Assembly (NCBI RefSeq): GCF_900106925.1 | Contig: NZ_FNNZ01000012.1 | Location: 62,001-126,000, forward strand | DNA length: 64,000 nt | Source: Thiocapsa roseopersicina | GTDB taxonomy: Bacteria; Pseudomonadota; Gammaproteobacteria; Chromatiales; Chromatiaceae | Direction: 5' to 3' | Shown here: positions 63,223 through 64,000 of the stretch, piece after piece | Numbering within the stretch: the first letter of the stretch is position 1 | Layout: every line of letters begins with the position of its first letter | Notes under the pieces: model-generated | Database searches by the model: none | Told to the model about the DNA's origin: nothing | What the model saw: the letters and a program-made list of their open reading frames with translations, nothing else | Translations under genes and position numbers: made by a program

Positions 63223-64000
63223 TCAAAGGTGGATCAGGTCCACCCCGTCACCGGGTGCCAGAAGACGGCTCAAGGCCCAGGCGATGGGCGACATCCGGCG
63301 CAGATCATCTGGCACACGGACCGAGGAGACGACACCCCAGCGCAGTTCGATGTGGGCCGCCGTAAGGCGGGCGTCCAGTTGCCGGATGCTCCTAGCGAGC
63401 AGGGCAGCCTGGGGCGAGCCGTGGCGAAGGGATTTCAGGGCTGGGATTTTCGCGTCGGACCGCAACAGGGCCAGCAACAACTCGCAGGCGTTGCAATATG
63501 GGCGGCCGTAGAGCTTCCCGATACGCTCGCGGTCGTCCTCGGCGATGCGGTCCGGTACGCGGACGAGCAGGTTCGCCAGCGTGCGACGGCATTGGCCGAT
63601 CAATATCGCCGACGCGTCCGGCCTCGCAGTGATCGTAGCGATCAGGCAAGGATGGCGCCATACGGCGCGGGTCAGGGCTGCCATCGTGTGGCGAACCAGA
63701 CCGGGACTAAAGTCATCGGGGCTGGAATGCCGCTCCAGCCGGGTCAGGAGCCGGGTCAGAACCTCGGCACGCCCCGCGATGCCGTCGCCGGCGACAAGGC
63801 CGAGCAATCGTGCGACGCCGCTGTAGGCGTTGTCATCATTGCCCTCCGCCTGTTCCAGATGCAGGATGCGCTCGACGACCTTCTCTGGTGCGTCCTGGTG
63901 CAAACAGGCCAGGATTTCCAGCGCGCGCGGGATGTCCGGCGCCCCTTCGCCAGATTGCAACGCCGCCTCGATCAAGCGGTCGCGGAACGGCGGGAAAGCG
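63223..64000 (-). CDS. C-terminal part of a large helical-repeat protein (partial)
   Basis: The frame is open through the right window edge and ends at 63223. The visible 258 residues are almost all alpha-helical, with repeated pairs such as PRALEILACLHQDAPEKVVERILHL, then GVARLLGLVAGDG, then LLTRLERH. This is suggestive of HEAT- or ARM-like solenoid repeats. The start lies outside the window. No family is recognised. It is convergent with the zinc-ribbon/Sel1 gene and is part of the same island. Confidence 0.6.
   Translation of the reverse strand, partial: AFPPFRDRLIEAALQSGEGAPDIPRALEILACLHQDAPEKVVERILHLEQAEGNDDNAYSGVARLLGLVAGDGIAGRAEVLTRLLTRLERHSSPDDFSPGLVRHTMAALTRAVWRHPCLIATITARPDASAILIGQCRRTLANLLVRVPDRIAEDDRERIGKLYGRPYCNACELLLALLRSDAKIPALKSLRHGSPQAALLARSIRQLDARLTAAHIELRWGVVSSVRVPDDLRRMSPIAWALSRLLAPGDGVDLIHL

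Noticed and set aside
1-64000. CRISPR arrays, rRNA genes and riboswitches
   Set aside because: No regularly spaced direct repeats, no rRNA sequence and no riboswitch consensus were recognised by eye; only one tRNA was found.

Overview
The window looks like chromosome of a high-GC gammaproteobacterium, most plausibly a purple sulfur bacterium of the Chromatiaceae. That placement is inferred from the complete ubiT/ubiU/ubiV set for oxygen-independent ubiquinone synthesis, the very large DUF3683 FAD/iron-sulfur oxidoreductase, the IPTL-CTERM surface protein with a secretion ATPase, and overall gene style. The species cannot be named from sequence reading alone.

Positions 1-14000 hold a polysaccharide and cell-surface region. 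It has three tandem C-methyltransferase paralogues (the first cut by the window edge), an L-2-hydroxyglutarate oxidase-like flavoprotein, two glycosyltransferases, a PKD/LamG-type exported protein, a glycine-rich IPTL-CTERM protein, an ExeA-type ATPase fused to an OmpA domain, and a lectin-like exported repeat protein. Positions 14000-47600 are mostly housekeeping: a lytic transglycosylase; ubiT facing ubiV-ubiU-yhcC; the FAD/Fe-S oxidoreductase; a solitary RND pump behind a palindromic operator; two exported papain-fold-like proteins; asparagine synthetase; a dicarboxylate symporter; a stand-alone MurE-like ligase; purL; arfB; a stress cluster of very small genes (BON, Crp/Fnr, CsbD, DUF3309, lipoprotein); and ispG, a Nudix gene and mazG. 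Several families of small palindromic repeats lie between these genes.

At 47620 a tRNA-Arg(ACG) gene is followed by a terminator, and from there to the window end the content is that of a genomic island. It carries an AlpA-type regulator and an overlapping flhD-flhC pair, divergent from a CI-like repressor across tandem operator-like palindromes. This resembles the SetCD/SetR switch of SXT-type integrative elements. Next come a small membrane protein and a replication module (XRE regulator, HTH/DnaT-like protein, DnaC-like loader). No integrase, relaxase or second attachment site falls inside the window, so the island's far end is outside it.

The island cargo at 53971-61661 is the best candidate for an undescribed system. 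One minus-strand gene run encodes, in transcription order, a coiled-coil protein, an 840-residue protein with two CbbX-type AAA+ modules, an Hsp70-like ATPase without a lid, a second coiled-coil protein, and a radical-SAM activase-like protein. A divergent zinc-ribbon/Sel1-repeat gene flanks it. Between the AAA+ and Hsp70 genes lie broken remnants of an Rpn-type nuclease and a MazF-type toxin. A likely group II intron 3' end abuts the last gene. The composition suggests a chaperone-assisted, nucleotide-dependent complex, possibly for defence or stress; its function is not known from the sequence.
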